Assembly: GCF_001896135.2 (NCBI RefSeq) | Contig: NZ_MPOH02000008.1 | Span: 62,001 to 126,000, forward strand | Reading direction: 5' to 3' | DNA length: 64,000 bases | Source of the DNA: Streptomyces phaeoluteigriseus | Lineage (GTDB): Bacteria > Actinomycetota > Actinomycetes > Streptomycetales > Streptomycetaceae | In this document: positions 18,145 to 26,935 of the stretch, piece by piece | Layout of the letters: every line of letters starts with the position of its first letter | How positions within the stretch are numbered: the first letter of the stretch is position 1 | Made by a program: the position numbers and the translations under genes | The notes under the pieces: model-generated | The model's input: only the letters and a program-made list of their open reading frames with translations | Told to the model about the DNA's origin: nothing | The model's database searches: none

Positions 18145-18333
18145 TCACATGACACCGTCCAGGCCGGTCTCGCCGGGCAACCGCGCGGCCACCGCCCCGA
18201 TCTCGGGGAGTGACGGGGTCCTGTCGGTGTCGCGGCGGGAGCGCAGCAGGACACGGCCGTCGGCGTAGCGGGCGGGCTGGGCGCGGTAGCCGTCCCACTT
18301 GGGTTCTGCGGCCCAGCCCGTCCCCTGCTCCCC
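18145..18333 (-). pseudogene. ATP-dependent DNA ligase, N-terminal fragment
   Basis: On the minus strand about 60 codons match the start of the nucleotidyltransferase domain of actinobacterial ATP-dependent ligases: GWAAEPKWDGYRAQ contains motif I with the adenylated lysine (K in EPKWDGYR), followed by YADGRVLLRSRRDTD and LPEIGAVAARLPGETGLDG. A stop follows at 18145. The rest of the ligase is absent. The Ku gene at 534 is the only other end-joining component here. Confidence 0.7.
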
Positions 18334-18569
18334 CGGGGCCGCACCCACGGGCGTTCGCACGCCCCAACCCAGCCTCGACGACGGGACGTTCCGTGACTTC
18401 CGCTGCCCTGCGACCGCACGCCCTGCCCCCACGCACCCTGACCAGCCTGACACCAGCCGACTGCACGGCACACTCAGTCGGCAACAGCCCAAGTGAAGGC
18501 GACCCTCGCGAACGTGCCAACGACCGGGCCCGCGCAATCGGCTGCGCTCTGCATACCCTCGACCCTGAC

Positions 18570-18745
18570 GCGTCGTCCTCGTCGTCCTCGTCGAACTTCG
18601 CATCGCTGAGGTGGGCCGCGCCATCGGCCTGGCACTGCGCCACAAGACCCTCGTGCTCGACAAGAGCGCACCACACGCATTTCTGGACGATTCCACGACC
18701 ACCGACCTGAGTAACGTCGACCTGACCGGCATCGGCCTCCAAGGG
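18570..18745 (+). pseudogene. Decayed coding fragment, unassigned
   Basis: A plus-strand frame with strong GC3 reads IAEVGRAIGLALRHKTLVLD, then TTDLSNVDLTGIGLQ. The DLSNVDLTGIGL part resembles C-terminal segments of large Streptomyces NTPase-type proteins, but this is weak. No start codon or complete domain. Confidence 0.3.
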
Positions 18746-18777
18746 CCTGTCGTATCGCTGGCCGGTTCCCATGCCTA

Positions 18778-19011
18778 CCCGGCGGGCGCAGCCGCTGCGT
18801 CGGGAGTGTGGACGTGCTGCGAGAGGAACAGCGCTGCGCGGTCCAGCGCCCGGTCGGCCTCGTCGAGAACGCCGACGAACGACTGGAATACATGGAGTAC
18901 GTCGGCAGTGATGTCCAGGATCACGTCCACTCCGACCTCGCGGGCGCGGGCGGCCAGGCGTGTGGAGTCGTCCAGCAAGATGTCGTTGGTGCCCGGGGGA
19001 GGCGTGCCCAT
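18778..19011 (-). pseudogene. Alpha/beta hydrolase, C-terminal fragment
   Basis: The minus-strand frame reads GTNDILLDDSTRLAARAREV, then VDVILDITADVLHVFQSFVG, then LDEADRALDRAALFL. This matches the end of HSL-type alpha/beta-hydrolase esterases, including the Asp/His part of the catalytic triad (DD and H in VLHVFQ). The nucleophile serine domain is missing. It abuts, head to head, a TetR fragment on the plus strand. Confidence 0.65.
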
Positions 19012-19080
19012 CGAGACGCTCTACCGTCATGTCGAGAGCAGGGACGACCTCTTCGTCGCCGTGATCCAGGCGGCATGCAC
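19003..19080 (+). pseudogene. TetR regulator helix-turn-helix scrap
   Basis: A short plus-strand frame reads GVPIETLYRHVESRDDLFVA, matching the recognition helix region and following helix of a TetR-type repressor. It overlaps the end of the hydrolase scrap by a few bases and has neither the N-terminus nor the ligand domain. Confidence 0.5.
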
Positions 19081-19252
19081 GGCGACCCCCCGCGTCCCCG
19101 GCCCCACAGTGGTTCGCCCTGCCGACCCTCGAAGGGCTGACTGTCTGGCTGGCAGGACGGTCCGGGGCCCGCCGCCGTGCAACACGAGTGCCGTGCGTGA
19201 CTTGGGGGCGCCGGCCTGAACGACAGGAAGCGTGTTGTCCGCCGCGCCGGGT

Positions 19253-20041
19253 TCACTCGCGGCGCGCGGTGACGTCCCCGTTGACCGTGCTCAGCGTCAT
19301 GGCCTGGCCCTGGCCGTCGTCCGATCCCCCGAGGGCCGGCCGGGACGTGCCGTTGTCGGTGGTCGCGGTGACCCGGTAGGCGGGGCTGTCGTGCGGCACG
19401 GTGACGCCCACCGAGCCGTTCGTGGTCGCCGCGGTGACACCCGCGGGTGCCTCAGCACATCCCAGAACGATGTCCCCGTTGACGGTCGCGGCGTACAGCC
19501 GGCTCCCCTCGACGGCCGTCGCGCGCACGGATCCGTTGCGGGTGGAGAGACGGACCGCGCCATCGTCCGGTCCGGAATCGGCCACCGTCACGTCACCGTT
19601 GACGGTGGTCAGGTCCAACGCGGCCGCGACGCCCGCCACGTCGATGCCGGCGTTTCGCGCGCGGACCGTCACACGTACCGCGTCGGGGACACTCACCCGG
19701 GGCATCCGAGGGCAGACACCGTCGCTGTCGGCGTCTGGCACCGCGCCCGCGTACTCAGCCCGGTCGGGGCACGACAGGTCCAGCGTCCAGGTGTCGTCGT
19801 GACGGGACCAGCGCCGGTCCACGTGATCGTCGACGGCGACCCGGCCGGCGTCGGCGGGTCGCAGCCGCAGGCCGTTGTCCGTCACGATCATCAGGTGGCT
19901 CCCGGCCGCCAGGAGAGGCGGTGCTCCACCGGTCGCCTCGTTGTCGGACCGGTCGCCCCGACCCGCGCACGCCACGGTCAGGCCCAGCACCGCAAGCGCG
20001 ACGTTCAGACGCCACAGGCGCCTTCTCAGCATCACCTTCAT
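19253..20041 (-). CDS. Lipoprotein with DUF4097-like beta-helix repeats
   Basis: A 262-residue exported lipoprotein. The start at 20041 (MKVMLRRRLWRLN) is preceded by GGAG, and gives a signal peptide ending in a lipobox (LTVACAG, cysteine about residue 25). The mature part carries repeated TTVNGDVTV / RNGSVRAT / ATVNGDIVL / TTNGSVGV / STVNGDVTA motifs at about 20-25-residue spacing, the hallmark of the DUF4097 (putative adhesin) beta-solenoid. Such proteins sit on the outer face of the membrane; role unknown. It ends just upstream of the gene-fragment region. Confidence 0.88.
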   Translation of the reverse strand: MKVMLRRRLWRLNVALAVLGLTVACAGRGDRSDNEATGGAPPLLAAGSHLMIVTDNGLRLRPADAGRVAVDDHVDRRWSRHDDTWTLDLSCPDRAEYAGAVPDADSDGVCPRMPRVSVPDAVRVTVRARNAGIDVAGVAAALDLTTVNGDVTVADSGPDDGAVRLSTRNGSVRATAVEGSRLYAATVNGDIVLGCAEAPAGVTAATTNGSVGVTVPHDSPAYRVTATTDNGTSRPALGGSDDGQGQAMTLSTVNGDVTARRE

Positions 20042-20304
20042 GCTCCGTCGGATGCCCCCGTCCGACGGCACCATGGCTATGGGCCTGGCCCGGCCGTCCG
20101 ACTCCCTCCCCTCCCACCCCCTCGCCACCCCACCACCGCGCGATCGTGTGACGCGATTCGGTCTGACCGACCCGTCACTCGCCGGCGTGTCCGGTAGGGG
20201 CGCGACTTGTCAGGGCCGTCCCAGGGTCGTCCGCGAGGGCCGGCGCACGCCGCCGGTCGATGCAGGCCGTCGGGGTGTGCGCCGGAGCCACCGCCTGCGG
20301 ACGG

Positions 20305-21063
20305 TCAGGCCGAGGACCCGCTGTCGATGACCAGGTCGGTGCCGACCACCGCGCCGGCGGCGGGCGAGGCGAGGTAGAGCACCGCGGCCGCCACTTCCCC
20401 GGCCTCCGCGACCCGGCCGAGCGGGTTCTCCGTCTTCACCCGCTCGGCACGGTCGGCGTCGGTCTCGCCCGGCCGTAGCGACATGGGACCGTCGGCGGCT
20501 CCGGGACTGACCGCGTTGATTCGGATGCCCTGGTGGATGTGGTCGAGAGCGGCGGCGCGGGTCAGCGCCGAGACCGCCGCCTTCGAGGTGATGTACGCGG
20601 CGAGGTTCGGGATTCGCAGGTGGGCGCCCAGGTTGGAGGAGATGTTGACGATGGCGCCGCCGCCGTTCTCCCTCATGTGCGCGATCTCGTGCTTCATGGC
20701 CAGCCAGACGCCGGTGACATTGGTCCGCAGCACCGCGTCCCAGTCCTCCTCGCTCACCTCGCCGACGGGTCCGGTGCCACGGAGTATCCCGGCGTTGTTG
20801 ACCGCGATGTCCAGCCCGCCGAAGCGGTCGACGCTCCCGCGTACGAGGCTCTGCAGCCGGCTGGAGTCGGTGACGTCGGCGGTGACGGCGGCGGCGGTGC
20901 CGTCGGCTGCCTCGATGAGGCCGACCGTCTCGTTCAGTGAGGCCGCGGTGCGCCCCGCCGCGACCACGGACGCGCCCTCGGCGGCGAAGGCGAGCGCGAT
21001 CGCGCGGCCGAGGCCGGAGCCCGCGCCGGTGACGAGGACGGTCCTGCCGGTGAAGCGGTTCAT
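20305..21063 (-). CDS. SDR-family oxidoreductase
   Basis: A 252-residue classical short-chain dehydrogenase. Cofactor motif TGAGSGLGRAIAL, structural NNAGIL, catalytic Ser in VNISSNLGAH, catalytic Tyr/Lys in AAYITSKAA, and a C-terminal VIDSGSS. Substrate is not predictable. It starts 24 bp after the stop of the MFS gene on the same strand, so the two probably form an operon under the TetR gene upstream. Confidence 0.93.
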   Translation of the reverse strand: MNRFTGRTVLVTGAGSGLGRAIALAFAAEGASVVAAGRTAASLNETVGLIEAADGTAAAVTADVTDSSRLQSLVRGSVDRFGGLDIAVNNAGILRGTGPVGEVSEEDWDAVLRTNVTGVWLAMKHEIAHMRENGGGAIVNISSNLGAHLRIPNLAAYITSKAAVSALTRAAALDHIHQGIRINAVSPGAADGPMSLRPGETDADRAERVKTENPLGRVAEAGEVAAAVLYLASPAAGAVVGTDLVIDSGSSA

Positions 21064-21087
21064 TCAGGTGGCTCCTTCGGATGATGG

Positions 21088-22443
21088 CTACTTGTGGGTG
21101 ATGGGCCATTTGGCGCGGTGGTGCAGGAGGGCGGCGACGGCGAGGGCGGCCCCGGTCGCGGCCAGGGACCAACTGTCGCTGCCGAGCGAGAGGAGGAGGG
21201 CGAACAGGACGGTCGGGCCGACCTCCATCGCGGTGTTCAGCACGCCCGCCGCAAGTCCGGTCTGCTGCTGCGGTACACCTTCGGCGGCGAGTACGGCGGC
21301 ACCGGCGAAGGAGGCGGCCGCGCCGGCCGGCAGCACCACAAGGCCCGGCAGCAGCCCGTAGGCGTACGAGGTGTGCGCATCGAGGCCGGTGACCGCGAGG
21401 AGGGCGAGCCCGGCCGCGCCCGTGCCGAGCCCGGCTGCCGTGACGGCCGCGGCACCGTACCGGCCGATGAGCGGTCCTGCCGCCCGGCCCGAGACGATCA
21501 GCGCGACGGCGAACGGCACGAAGGCGGCCGAGGTCTCCATCTGGGACCAGTCGCGCGCCTGCTGGAGGTGGAGCGAGAGGACGACGAAGGTCATGGCGGT
21601 CGCGCAGGCGCTCAGTGCGATGGCCGTGAGGGCGAGGGCTCGTCGCCGGTCGAGCAGGAAGCTCGGAGGCAGCAGCGGGTCGCGGGCGCGGCGCTCGGCG
21701 TACCGGAACCAGGCCAGCAGCGCGGCCCCGCCGAGCAGTGGCACGAGCACACCGGCTGACGACCAGGGCTGGGCGTCGGTGACGACGAGTCCGTAGCTGA
21801 CGAGGGTGATGCCGGCGGTGGCGAGCAGAGCACCCGGCAGGTCGAGCGTGCGGCCCCGATCCGGTGCGGTTTCGGGCAGCAGCCGGGGCGCGAGGACGAG
21901 GGCCGCGATGGCCACCACGAGGGGTACCGAGAAGGTCCAGCGCCAGGAGAGCAGTGCCGCGATGACGCCGGAGAGGACATTGCCCGCGGTCGCGCCGAGT
22001 ACCGAGAGTCCGCCCCAGGTGGCCATCGCCCTGCCGTACGCGGCCGGGGAGGGGAAGACGGCCCGAAGTACGGCCATGGCGGCGGGCGCGACGAGTGCCG
22101 CGCCGGCGCCCTGTGCGGAGCGTGCCGCGAGCAGGGTTCCGATATCGGAGGCGAGCGGGGCGGCGGCCGAGGCGGCGGCGAAGAGGACGAGGCCGGCGGT
22201 GAGGGCGCGCCGCCCGCCGTAGCGGTCGGCGAGGCGTCCGCCGAACAGCAGCAGCCCCGCGAAGGTCAGGCCGTAGGCGGCGCTGAGCAGGATCAGGTCG
22301 GCCCGCCGCAGGTCTAACGCGCGTCCGATGAGGGGCAACGGTACGGCGAGCGCCGCGAGCGTGAAGATCAGCGTGGTCTGGACGCTGCCGAGCAGAACGA
22401 GGACGCGTCGCTGCTGTGTGGTGGCGACGCGGATGGCGTCCAT
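21088..22443 (-). CDS. MFS efflux transporter
   Basis: A 451-residue major facilitator, with about 12-14 hydrophobic segments. The loop 2-3 signature is GGRLADRYGGRRALTAG, and a motif C-like stretch occurs in AATGNVLSG-type sequence (ATAGNVLSGVIAALLSWRWTF shortened here). The layout resembles DHA2-type drug exporters. It is followed by an SDR gene and preceded on the same strand by a tetR gene with a palindrome (22465-22480) at the promoter; a drug-responsive exporter is likely. The ATG at 22443 starts MDAIRVATTQQRR. Confidence 0.92.
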   Translation of the reverse strand: MDAIRVATTQQRRVLVLLGSVQTTLIFTLAALAVPLPLIGRALDLRRADLILLSAAYGLTFAGLLLFGGRLADRYGGRRALTAGLVLFAAASAAAPLASDIGTLLAARSAQGAGAALVAPAAMAVLRAVFPSPAAYGRAMATWGGLSVLGATAGNVLSGVIAALLSWRWTFSVPLVVAIAALVLAPRLLPETAPDRGRTLDLPGALLATAGITLVSYGLVVTDAQPWSSAGVLVPLLGGAALLAWFRYAERRARDPLLPPSFLLDRRRALALTAIALSACATAMTFVVLSLHLQQARDWSQMETSAAFVPFAVALIVSGRAAGPLIGRYGAAAVTAAGLGTGAAGLALLAVTGLDAHTSYAYGLLPGLVVLPAGAAASFAGAAVLAAEGVPQQQTGLAAGVLNTAMEVGPTVLFALLLSLGSDSWSLAATGAALAVAALLHHRAKWPITHK

Positions 22444-22464
22444 GGCCGTCAGACCTCCCGATTT

Positions 22465-22480
22465 TTGACCGATCGGTTCA
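22465..22480. promoter_or_regulatory. Operator-like palindrome at the MFS promoter
   Basis: TTGACCGATCGGTTCA, containing the perfect 10-bp palindrome ACCGATCGGT, lies 22 bp upstream of the MFS start. A close copy lies upstream of the tetR gene at 23135-23149, so both are probably bound by that TetR. Confidence 0.6.
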
Positions 22481-22527
22481 TTATTCGGGCATGTCGAGAG
22501 GAGCCCGGTGGGTGGAGCGCGTGTACA

Positions 22528-23130
22528 TCAGTCCAGCAGCGTCAGTGCCTGTTCGGCTGCGTCCCGCACCCGGGCGGGATCGTTCGACGCCTTACCGACG
22601 ACCCGTACGCCCTGCATCAGGACCAGGAGCATGCGGGCCAGCGCGCGTGGATCGCGGTCCTCGGAAAGCTCGCCCTGGGCCTGGGCCCGAACGAGCGCGG
22701 AGTACAGCGGGGTTTCGAGGTGCTCCCAGCTGATCTCGACCCGGCGGGCCGCCTCGGGGTCATGTGGGGCCAGTTCGGCCGCTGTGTTGGTGACGAAGCA
22801 GCCGTCCAGTCGCCGTTCCGGGGAGGCGGCTTCCGTGGCGAAGCGGCGTACCACCGCCCGCACCGCCGGCAGGGCGGGGCCCGGCTGGGACAGCTCCACC
22901 AAGAGAACCGGATCACGCATCTCGGCGTACCGGTCCAGCGCCTTCAGATACAGCTCGTGCTTGCTGCCGAAGGTCGCGTAGATGCTGGCGCGGCCGATGC
23001 CGAGGTGCTCGACGAGGTCCGCCATCGACGTCGCCTCGTAGCCGCGCCGCCAGAACAGCTCAAGGGCCGACTGCAGCGCGGCGTCCGGATCGAATTCCTT
23101 GGTCCTGGCCACACCGAAGACGATAGGCAC
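22528..23130 (-). CDS. TetR/AcrR family regulator of the MFS-SDR unit
   Basis: A ~200-residue TetR repressor. Helix-turn-helix: DPDAALQSALELFWRRGYEA, then TSMADLVEHLGIGRASIYATF and GSKHELYLKALDRY. The usual family start (ARTKEF) corresponds to a GTG at 23112; an upstream GTG at 23130 is also open, and neither has a clear ribosome site. A palindrome (23135-23149) close to the start suggests autoregulation, with a matching site at the MFS promoter. Same strand as the MFS/SDR genes, 84 bp upstream. Confidence 0.92.
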   Translation of the reverse strand: MPIVFGVARTKEFDPDAALQSALELFWRRGYEATSMADLVEHLGIGRASIYATFGSKHELYLKALDRYAEMRDPVLLVELSQPGPALPAVRAVVRRFATEAASPERRLDGCFVTNTAAELAPHDPEAARRVEISWEHLETPLYSALVRAQAQGELSEDRDPRALARMLLVLMQGVRVVGKASNDPARVRDAAEQALTLLD

Positions 23131-23134
23131 GTCT

Positions 23135-23149
23135 GGAACGATCGGTCAA
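23135..23149. promoter_or_regulatory. Operator-like site upstream of tetR
   Basis: GGAACGATCGGTCAA; its complement TTGACCGATCGTTCC matches the MFS-promoter site TTGACCGATCGGTTC except for a missing G. It lies immediately upstream of the tetR start, where a repressor would block transcription. Confidence 0.55.
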
Positions 23150-23452
23150 GATGATGCGCCGGTCGGGCCGGGAGCCCCGGTCCGGTGATGAAAGGCGGAT
23201 GCGGACGCTGCAGGGCGCAGGCAGGAGCGCGGGATGTCGACCGATGTGACTGGGAAGGTCGAGATCCGATCAATGGGGCGGTGTGCCGAAAAGGTTTGTC
23301 CCGAGGACGTACGCCGACGATGATCACCTCATGACGACCAGAAAGGGCCATGCCGTCTAGGCGCCCCGCTCCGCTCTGCACGGTTCGCGCACCGCCGACC
23401 GCCGCTCACCGCAGCGCCCCATAGCCGTGACCGACCACCCAGGAGCCCACCC

Positions 23453-24328
23453 TTGCAGAAGACTGCCCTCATTCCCTACGCCCACCTCCCGCGAGCGCAC
23501 CACGACCGCCACGTCCTGACCAGTACCGTCGACGTCTTTGGTACCGCCCACTGGCTGCTTGGCGAATGCGCTCCGCAGCCCCGCGGCGATGTCCTGCCCT
23601 TCGACGCGCTGGTCGTCTCCGTCCATCCGAGCGGCAGCGTCGAACTCACCGAGCTGAGCGCCGTGCGGGCCCGCTGGCCGCACCTGGACCGCCTGCCCGA
23701 CGGCGGGTTCGTCGTCGCCGCGTCTCGCACCCGCCGGCACGAGGACGCGAACCAAGTCCAGGTCTTCGACGCGCTCGGCCGCGAGACCTCGTCCTTCTCC
23801 GTCGGGGACGCCATCGAGCACCTGCTCGTGGACGAGTCCGGCCATGTCTGGGTCGGGCACTTCGACGAGAACCCGGCCGGAATCCGCCGCTGGAGCGCCA
23901 CAGGTCGGCTCGCCTGGACTTCGGACGGCGCCCGCATTCCCGGTCTCTTCGACTGCTACGCCTTGAATGTGTCGGGCACCGCTGCCTGGGCGTGCCCGTA
24001 TACGGACTTCCCGCTCGTCGAGATACGGCCCAACCGGCCCAACCGGCCCGAGCGGTCCGTGAAGGTGTGGGCGAACCGGATACGGGGCGCCAAAGCGGTG
24101 GCCGTCCACGGCGATCAGGTGGCCTTCTACGGCGGCTACGGAGAGGAGCGGGACAGGCTCGCCCACGGACAGCTCACCGAAACATCCGTCGAGCCAGTCG
24201 ACGTCGGCCTGCTCACCCTGCCCGATGGCTCTGTCCCCGGCCGCCGACGGGTCGTCGGCCGAGGAAGCAGGATCTACGTCCAGGCCGAACCGTTCACCGC
24301 GTGGGGCGTGTTGGACGTCAACAGCTGA
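23453..24328 (+). CDS. Beta-propeller-like hypothetical protein
   Basis: A 291-residue protein from a TTG start, supported by AGGAG at 23441-23445 with 7-bp spacing. Sequence shows repeated short beta-strand blades with GxVxV/Vxxx motifs (RLPDGGFVVAASR, NQVQVFDALGRE, ESGHVWVGHFDE, GRGSRIYVQAE), like NHL or WD-type propellers. No signal peptide or membrane segment. Function unknown. Single gene, divergent from the tetR gene. Confidence 0.7.
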   Translation: MQKTALIPYAHLPRAHHDRHVLTSTVDVFGTAHWLLGECAPQPRGDVLPFDALVVSVHPSGSVELTELSAVRARWPHLDRLPDGGFVVAASRTRRHEDANQVQVFDALGRETSSFSVGDAIEHLLVDESGHVWVGHFDENPAGIRRWSATGRLAWTSDGARIPGLFDCYALNVSGTAAWACPYTDFPLVEIRPNRPNRPERSVKVWANRIRGAKAVAVHGDQVAFYGGYGEERDRLAHGQLTETSVEPVDVGLLTLPDGSVPGRRRVVGRGSRIYVQAEPFTAWGVLDVNS

Positions 24329-24337
24329 CACCAGGTG

Positions 24338-24393
24338 CGGGAAAGCACGAGCGGGCGGCCTGATACCCAGCACGGGAAAGCACGAGCGGGCGG
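24338..24393 (+). repeat. 21-bp direct repeat just after the propeller-like gene
   Basis: A 21-bp unit (24338-24358) recurs exactly at 24373-24393, 35 bp apart, starting 10 bp after the stop codon. Both copies contain GGGAAAGCACGAGCGGGC. Confidence 0.75.
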
Positions 24394-25087
24394 ACCGGCT
24401 TGCACTCGGCGTCAGCGTCGGGCCGAGTCCGAGCGTCCGAAATGTCCATCCGGGGCCAGGTACCGCGCTCACTCACGGGAGCCGCTTGACGCATGTGCAC
24501 GACGACGGCGTCCCACTTCTGCAGGAGCGAGGGCCGACAGAATCCAAGTACCGACTCAGCGGCCACCGGGCGCCTCTGCCTCGCCAGGATCGTGAGGACG
24601 CCCGGTGGCCGGGACTGCCGCTTTCGCGGCAGACAGGACGACAACAGTGCTGACGCAGGCTGGTTCGGAACCGTGCCCGACTGTTGCCGAACCGCGTATG
24701 GTCTGCGCCTTGTCCCCGGGCCGCCCGCCGTGCGGCATCTGGGCTTCGCGGGAGGATCGCAAGGCGGTGCATGCGCCTGGAACGAGCGTGGCGCGACCAC
24801 GACCAGGTCGGCCGAGTAGCCGGTGGTGATGCGGGTCCTGGATCTGTTGAGCCACGGGGAACACCGTCTGGCGCCGTCGTGGTGTGAGGGCTTACGGGAT
24901 CGGGGTCGCTGCCGCGCTGGGTCGTCCGAGCGTCCAGCACGATTGTCACGGAGCAGAACCCGGCCAACCGGCGGCGCTGCCTTCGACGAGCAGTCCAACG
25001 TCGCCCAGAAGCATCACACGTGGCCGGCCTATCGCTGACCATCGAGGAGAGGGATCGCGACGTGTGGCGCACATCACTGCCGACGAC
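24394..25087. other. Gene-free stretch
   Basis: About 690 bp in which no intact gene is recognised on either strand. It contains only short uncorrelated frames and a small hairpin (TGCCGC/GCGGCA near 24608-24622). Possibly decayed sequence. Confidence 0.35.
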
Positions 25088-25105
25088 ATACCTACCAGTC
25101 GGTAT
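25088..25105. promoter_or_regulatory. TetR-type operator palindrome upstream of MDR reductase
   Basis: ATACC-tAC-ca-GTc-GGTAT, 18 bp with seven of nine pairs matching, 32 bp upstream of the reductase start. The pattern with ACC/GGT half-sites is typical of TetR operators; the cognate regulator is not adjacent. Confidence 0.55.
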
Positions 25106-25136
25106 TCTCCTCGGAGTGCGAACGACAGGAGACGTG

Positions 25137-26144
25137 ATGTCTGCGACCAACCGCCAGATCCGCCTGGCAGCCCGCCCCGTCGGCGAAGTGAAGGCCGACG
25201 ACTGGGAGCATCGCTCGGAGCCCGTGGAGGAGCCGGGGCTGGGCTGCTTCGTGGGCCGTACGCGCATGATCTCCTTGGACCCGGCCATGCGCGGCTGGCT
25301 GGACGACCGCCCCTCCTATCTGCCCCCGGTCGGGATCGGTGAGGTGATGCGCGCCGGATCGGTCATCGAGGTCACCGCCTCGCAGCACCCCGAATTCCGG
25401 CCGGGTGACCAGGTGGTCGGCACCTTCGGCGTCCAGGAGTACGTGGTCTCCGACGGCAAGGGCGCCGTCAAGATCGACACTTCTCTCGCCCCACCCTCCA
25501 CGTATCTCGGCGCGCTGGGCATGCCCGGCATGACCGCGTACTTCGGTCTCCTTGACGTCGGCGCGCTGAAGGAGGGCGAGACCGTCGTGGTGTCCGGAGC
25601 GGCCGGCGCGGTGGGCACCATGGTCGGGCAGATCGCAAAGGCCAAGGGCTGCCGGGTCGTTGGCATCGCCGGCGGACCGGACAAGTGCGCACTGCTCACC
25701 GACGAACTCGGCTTCGACGCGGCGATCGACTACCGCGCCGAGGATGTCAGGAAGGCGCTGCGCCGAGAAGCCCCCGACGGCATCGACGTGTACTTCGACA
25801 ACGTCGGAGGGGACATCCTCGACGCCGCGCTGACCAGGCTGGCGATGCACGCGCGCGTCGTGGTCTGCGGGGCGATCAGCCAGTACAACAACGAGACCCC
25901 GGTCAAGGGCCCGTCCAACTACCTGACACTGCTGGTGCGCCGCGCCCGCATGGAGGGCTTCGTTGTCTTCGACTACGCCAAGCAGTACGCCAGGGCCGCC
26001 CAGGAGATCTCCGCCTGGATCGAAGACGGCCGCATCAAGGTCAAGGAACATGTGGTGCGAGGCACTGTCGACGACTTCCCCGAGACGCTGCAGATGCTCT
26101 TCCGCGGCGAGAACGTCGGCAAGCTCGTGCTGGAGCTGGCGTGA
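25137..26144 (+). CDS. Zinc-independent MDR NADP-dependent oxidoreductase
   Basis: A 335-residue medium-chain reductase of the leukotriene B4 dehydrogenase/CurA type. An N-terminal GroES-like domain (to about residue 120) is followed by a Rossmann domain with VSGAAGAVGTMVGQIAKAKG and the family motif IDVYFDNVGGDILDAAL. The zinc-binding cysteines of alcohol dehydrogenases are lacking. The family reduces alpha,beta-unsaturated carbonyl compounds with NADPH. AGGAG at 25127-25131 supports the ATG. The next gene overlaps by 4 nt (GTGA), so the pair is co-translated, under an operator-like palindrome at 25088-25105. Confidence 0.93.
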   Translation: MSATNRQIRLAARPVGEVKADDWEHRSEPVEEPGLGCFVGRTRMISLDPAMRGWLDDRPSYLPPVGIGEVMRAGSVIEVTASQHPEFRPGDQVVGTFGVQEYVVSDGKGAVKIDTSLAPPSTYLGALGMPGMTAYFGLLDVGALKEGETVVVSGAAGAVGTMVGQIAKAKGCRVVGIAGGPDKCALLTDELGFDAAIDYRAEDVRKALRREAPDGIDVYFDNVGGDILDAALTRLAMHARVVVCGAISQYNNETPVKGPSNYLTLLVRRARMEGFVVFDYAKQYARAAQEISAWIEDGRIKVKEHVVRGTVDDFPETLQMLFRGENVGKLVLELA

Positions 26145-26935
26145 CAGCCGCCGACGTCCTTCGGGAAGCGCAGACGGACGGCAACGCCCTCGCGGGGAAG
26201 GTGGCGCTCGTCACCGGAGGTGCCAGCGGACTCGGCCGTGCCATGGCACTCGCCCTGGCGCACGCCGGGGCACGAGTGGTGGTCGCGGACCTCGACGCAC
26301 GGGCCGGCCGCGAGGTGGCCGACCTGGCCGGCGGCACCTTCCGCGCCTGTGACGTCTCCGACCTCGACGCCAACCGGGCGCTGGTGGGCTTCGCCCAGGA
26401 GGTGTACGGCGGTGTCGACATCGCGCTGCTCAACGCGGGCGTGGCGACCGGATGCGGCGTCGGGGACGACTTCGACCCGGCGCGCTACCGCAGGGCGATG
26501 GGCGCGAACCTCGACGGCGTGGTCTACGGCACCCACGCGGTGCTACCGGCCCTGCGAGCCCGTGGCGGAGGAGCGATTGTGGCGACCTCCTCCCTCGCGG
26601 GTCTGGCGGCAGTGCCACTCGACCCGTTGTACGCCGCCAACAAGCACGCGGTTGTCGGGCTCGCACGCTCGCTGGGGCCGGCTCTCGCGCCGGACAACGT
26701 GCGTTTCAACGCGGTCTGCCCGGGCTTCGCCGAATCGCGGATCATCGACCCGCTGCGCGACATGCTGTCCGAGCAGGGCATGCCCGTCATACCGGCCGAG
26801 TTGGTGGCGGACACGGTGCTGCGGATCATCACCGGCGACGGTACAGGGGAGTGCTGGTTCGTCCAGGCGGGCCGCGAACCTGAACCGTTCCGCTTCCGCA
26901 CCGTCCCCGGGCCGGCCAGGCCGGCCGCCGCCTGA
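26141..26935 (+). CDS. SDR-family oxidoreductase
   Basis: A 264-residue short-chain dehydrogenase from a GTG overlapping the preceding stop (GTGA). Motifs: TGGASGLGRAMAL (cofactor), LNAGVATG in place of the usual NNAG, Ser in VATSSLAGL, and Tyr/Lys in LYAANKHAV. Replacement of the first Asn of NNAG is compatible with activity in the family. It is translationally coupled to the MDR reductase; together they suggest a two-step reductive/oxidative conversion of an unsaturated or hydroxylated carbonyl substrate, not predictable further. Confidence 0.93.
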   Translation: MTAADVLREAQTDGNALAGKVALVTGGASGLGRAMALALAHAGARVVVADLDARAGREVADLAGGTFRACDVSDLDANRALVGFAQEVYGGVDIALLNAGVATGCGVGDDFDPARYRRAMGANLDGVVYGTHAVLPALRARGGGAIVATSSLAGLAAVPLDPLYAANKHAVVGLARSLGPALAPDNVRFNAVCPGFAESRIIDPLRDMLSEQGMPVIPAELVADTVLRIITGDGTGECWFVQAGREPEPFRFRTVPGPARPAAA

